A stretch of DNA of 64,000 nucleotides from Hyphomicrobiales bacterium (GTDB taxonomy: Bacteria > Pseudomonadota > Alphaproteobacteria > Rhizobiales > Rhizobiaceae), in contig UCLB01000001.1 of NCBI GenBank assembly GCA_900473205.1, positions 248,001 through 312,000 on the forward strand, written 5' to 3'. Positions within the stretch are counted from its first letter, which is position 1; each line of letters begins with the position of its first letter. The notes under the pieces are model-generated. The model worked only from the letters and a program-made list of their open reading frames with translations. It was not told the origin of the DNA and searched no databases. Positions 63,266 through 64,000 of this stretch are shown piece by piece. Made by a program: the position numbers and the translations under genes.

Positions 63266-64000
63266 TGACCACCTCCTTTGCTGTTGGCGCTTCTGCCCAT
63301 AACTTGGCATCGGTCAAAAAACGGACAGGAAACTCCCATAACACCGTTTGAGGAAGGGATTCCGCGTGCTCCAAGGAGGCAAGATACTGGCGCATGGGTG
63401 TGACAGGCCCTTGGCCAACCAGCGCTGCGTTGGCGACGTCCAATCCGCTTTGGAATGAGAGAAACGACGCGAAGGACCAGAGTTCATTGGCGCTGTAACT
63501 CGTGCCGACGAGTGCCACGGGAATACTCGTTGCATCGCCGAAGATATCATCGACCGGCTGGTCACCGGATTTCTGCAACAAGTGATAGGGCGTCACAGTC
63601 TCGCTTCCCAGACCAACGAGCAGTGCGAAAACTCCGCCTGTCACGTACTTCACGAGGTCACCCTCGACGCGGTCTTCAGCGCCTTCCGAAATCTCATAAT
63701 GTCCGGGCTTTTCACCAAGCACCTGTGCCGCAACGGCACCGGCGACTGCCTGCGCACCGGCAGGTGTCCAGTGTGTGTCGGTCTTGAGGAATACCTGACG
63801 GTCTTGCCGCGCAGACATCAGAACCGAGCGTGTATCGACGGTTTTAATGCCGTGCGCCTCAAGTTTCGCTCGGAAGTCATCATAGAGTTTTTCGCTGTAA
63901 AACGAGGCTGCGGGCTGTTCCACCTCATCTGCATAGACATCGCTTTTTGCTGGCAGTGGAACCATGGCGAGCTGCACGCCTTTTGCGCTCAATGTCTTCG
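63252..64000 (-). CDS. AlgJ/AlgX-like O-acetyltransferase, cut by window edge
   Basis: The frame is open to the right edge, so the N-terminus is missing; 249 residues are visible. It shows the SGNH acetyltransferase set: Asp and His in KTDTHWTPAGAQ and a Ser in LVGTSYSANELW. It is a second member of the AlgJ/AlgX type in the cluster but lacks the C-terminal carbohydrate-binding domain of the AlgX-like protein at 61174-62508, so AlgJ-like is the better label. The TTG at 63992 is not its start. Genes for an AlgI-type membrane acetyltransferase and a synthase would be expected beyond the edge. Confidence 0.82.
   Translation of the reverse strand, partial: KTLSAKGVQLAMVPLPAKSDVYADEVEQPAASFYSEKLYDDFRAKLEAHGIKTVDTRSVLMSARQDRQVFLKTDTHWTPAGAQAVAGAVAAQVLGEKPGHYEISEGAEDRVEGDLVKYVTGGVFALLVGLGSETVTPYHLLQKSGDQPVDDIFGDATSIPVALVGTSYSANELWSFASFLSFQSGLDVANAALVGQGPVTPMRQYLASLEHAESLPQTVLWEFPVRFLTDAKLWAEAPTAKEVVNAKL

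Noticed and set aside
1-64000. CRISPR arrays, tRNA or rRNA genes, insertion sequences, phage or integrase genes
   Set aside because: I looked for regularly spaced repeats, cloverleaf-like segments and transposase or integrase motifs and saw none. Short tRNA-like pieces could still be missed by eye.

Overview
The window looks like accessory DNA from an alphaproteobacterium of the Rhizobiaceae, most likely an Agrobacterium/Rhizobium relative. The base composition is GC-rich. The window is dominated by ABC uptake operons of rhizobial style. It carries candidate sites for alphaproteobacterial regulators: a TGA-N9-TCA iron-responsive (RirA-type) operator and GGAAC-N16-nGTT (EcfG-type) stress promoters. 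I saw no rRNA, tRNA, CRISPR, phage or insertion-sequence genes and no core housekeeping genes, so a secondary chromosome, chromid or catabolic region is likely.

Layout. 1-393: the end of a CUT1 sugar-transporter ATPase. 988-7978: a peptide ABC importer (double ATPase, binding protein, two permeases) with an M14 carboxypeptidase-like enzyme. 8034-9998 (-): an AI-2E-type membrane protein with a long soluble tail behind a stress-type promoter. 10286-20109: a tandem-duplicated IclR regulator diverging from a second peptide/amide importer that ends in an M20 amidohydrolase and an amidase. 20255-21478: a ROK regulator. 21563-27979 (-): a galactoside operon with a CUT1 importer and a GH42 beta-galactosidase. 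28390-29274: an AraC regulator. 29382-36073: a ribose-type importer with two short-chain dehydrogenases and a ribulokinase-like FGGY kinase, probably for pentitol or pentulose use. 36237-41560: an iron cassette (FecI sigma, FecR, TonB receptor, RhtX/FptX-type permease) behind an almost ideal iron-responsive operator.

41708-47645 holds single genes: a DUF883-like protein, a DUF1810 protein, an exported SMI1/KNR4-ankyrin protein, a small membrane protein, and a large membrane-anchored protein whose reading frame is broken near its N-terminus. 47861-54021 pairs a FadR-type GntR regulator and a cystathionine beta-lyase-like PLP enzyme with a complete CUT1 importer. 54129-56650 has a small stress-type gene, an outer-membrane beta-barrel protein and a TIM-barrel sugar isomerase.

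From the right edge back to 56755, on the minus strand, lies the most distinctive locus. It is a tightly coupled set of an AlgJ/AlgX-like O-acetyltransferase (cut by the window edge), a small repeat protein, an AlgX-like acetyltransferase, an AlgF-like protein, a 911-residue Sel1-repeat protein and an AlgL-like (PL5) lyase. This is a periplasmic machine for modifying and trimming an alginate-like or other acetylated exopolysaccharide; its synthase genes would have to lie outside the window. All five solute-binding-protein genes are followed directly by a stem-loop, which suggests a shared way of keeping binding protein in excess over the membrane parts.
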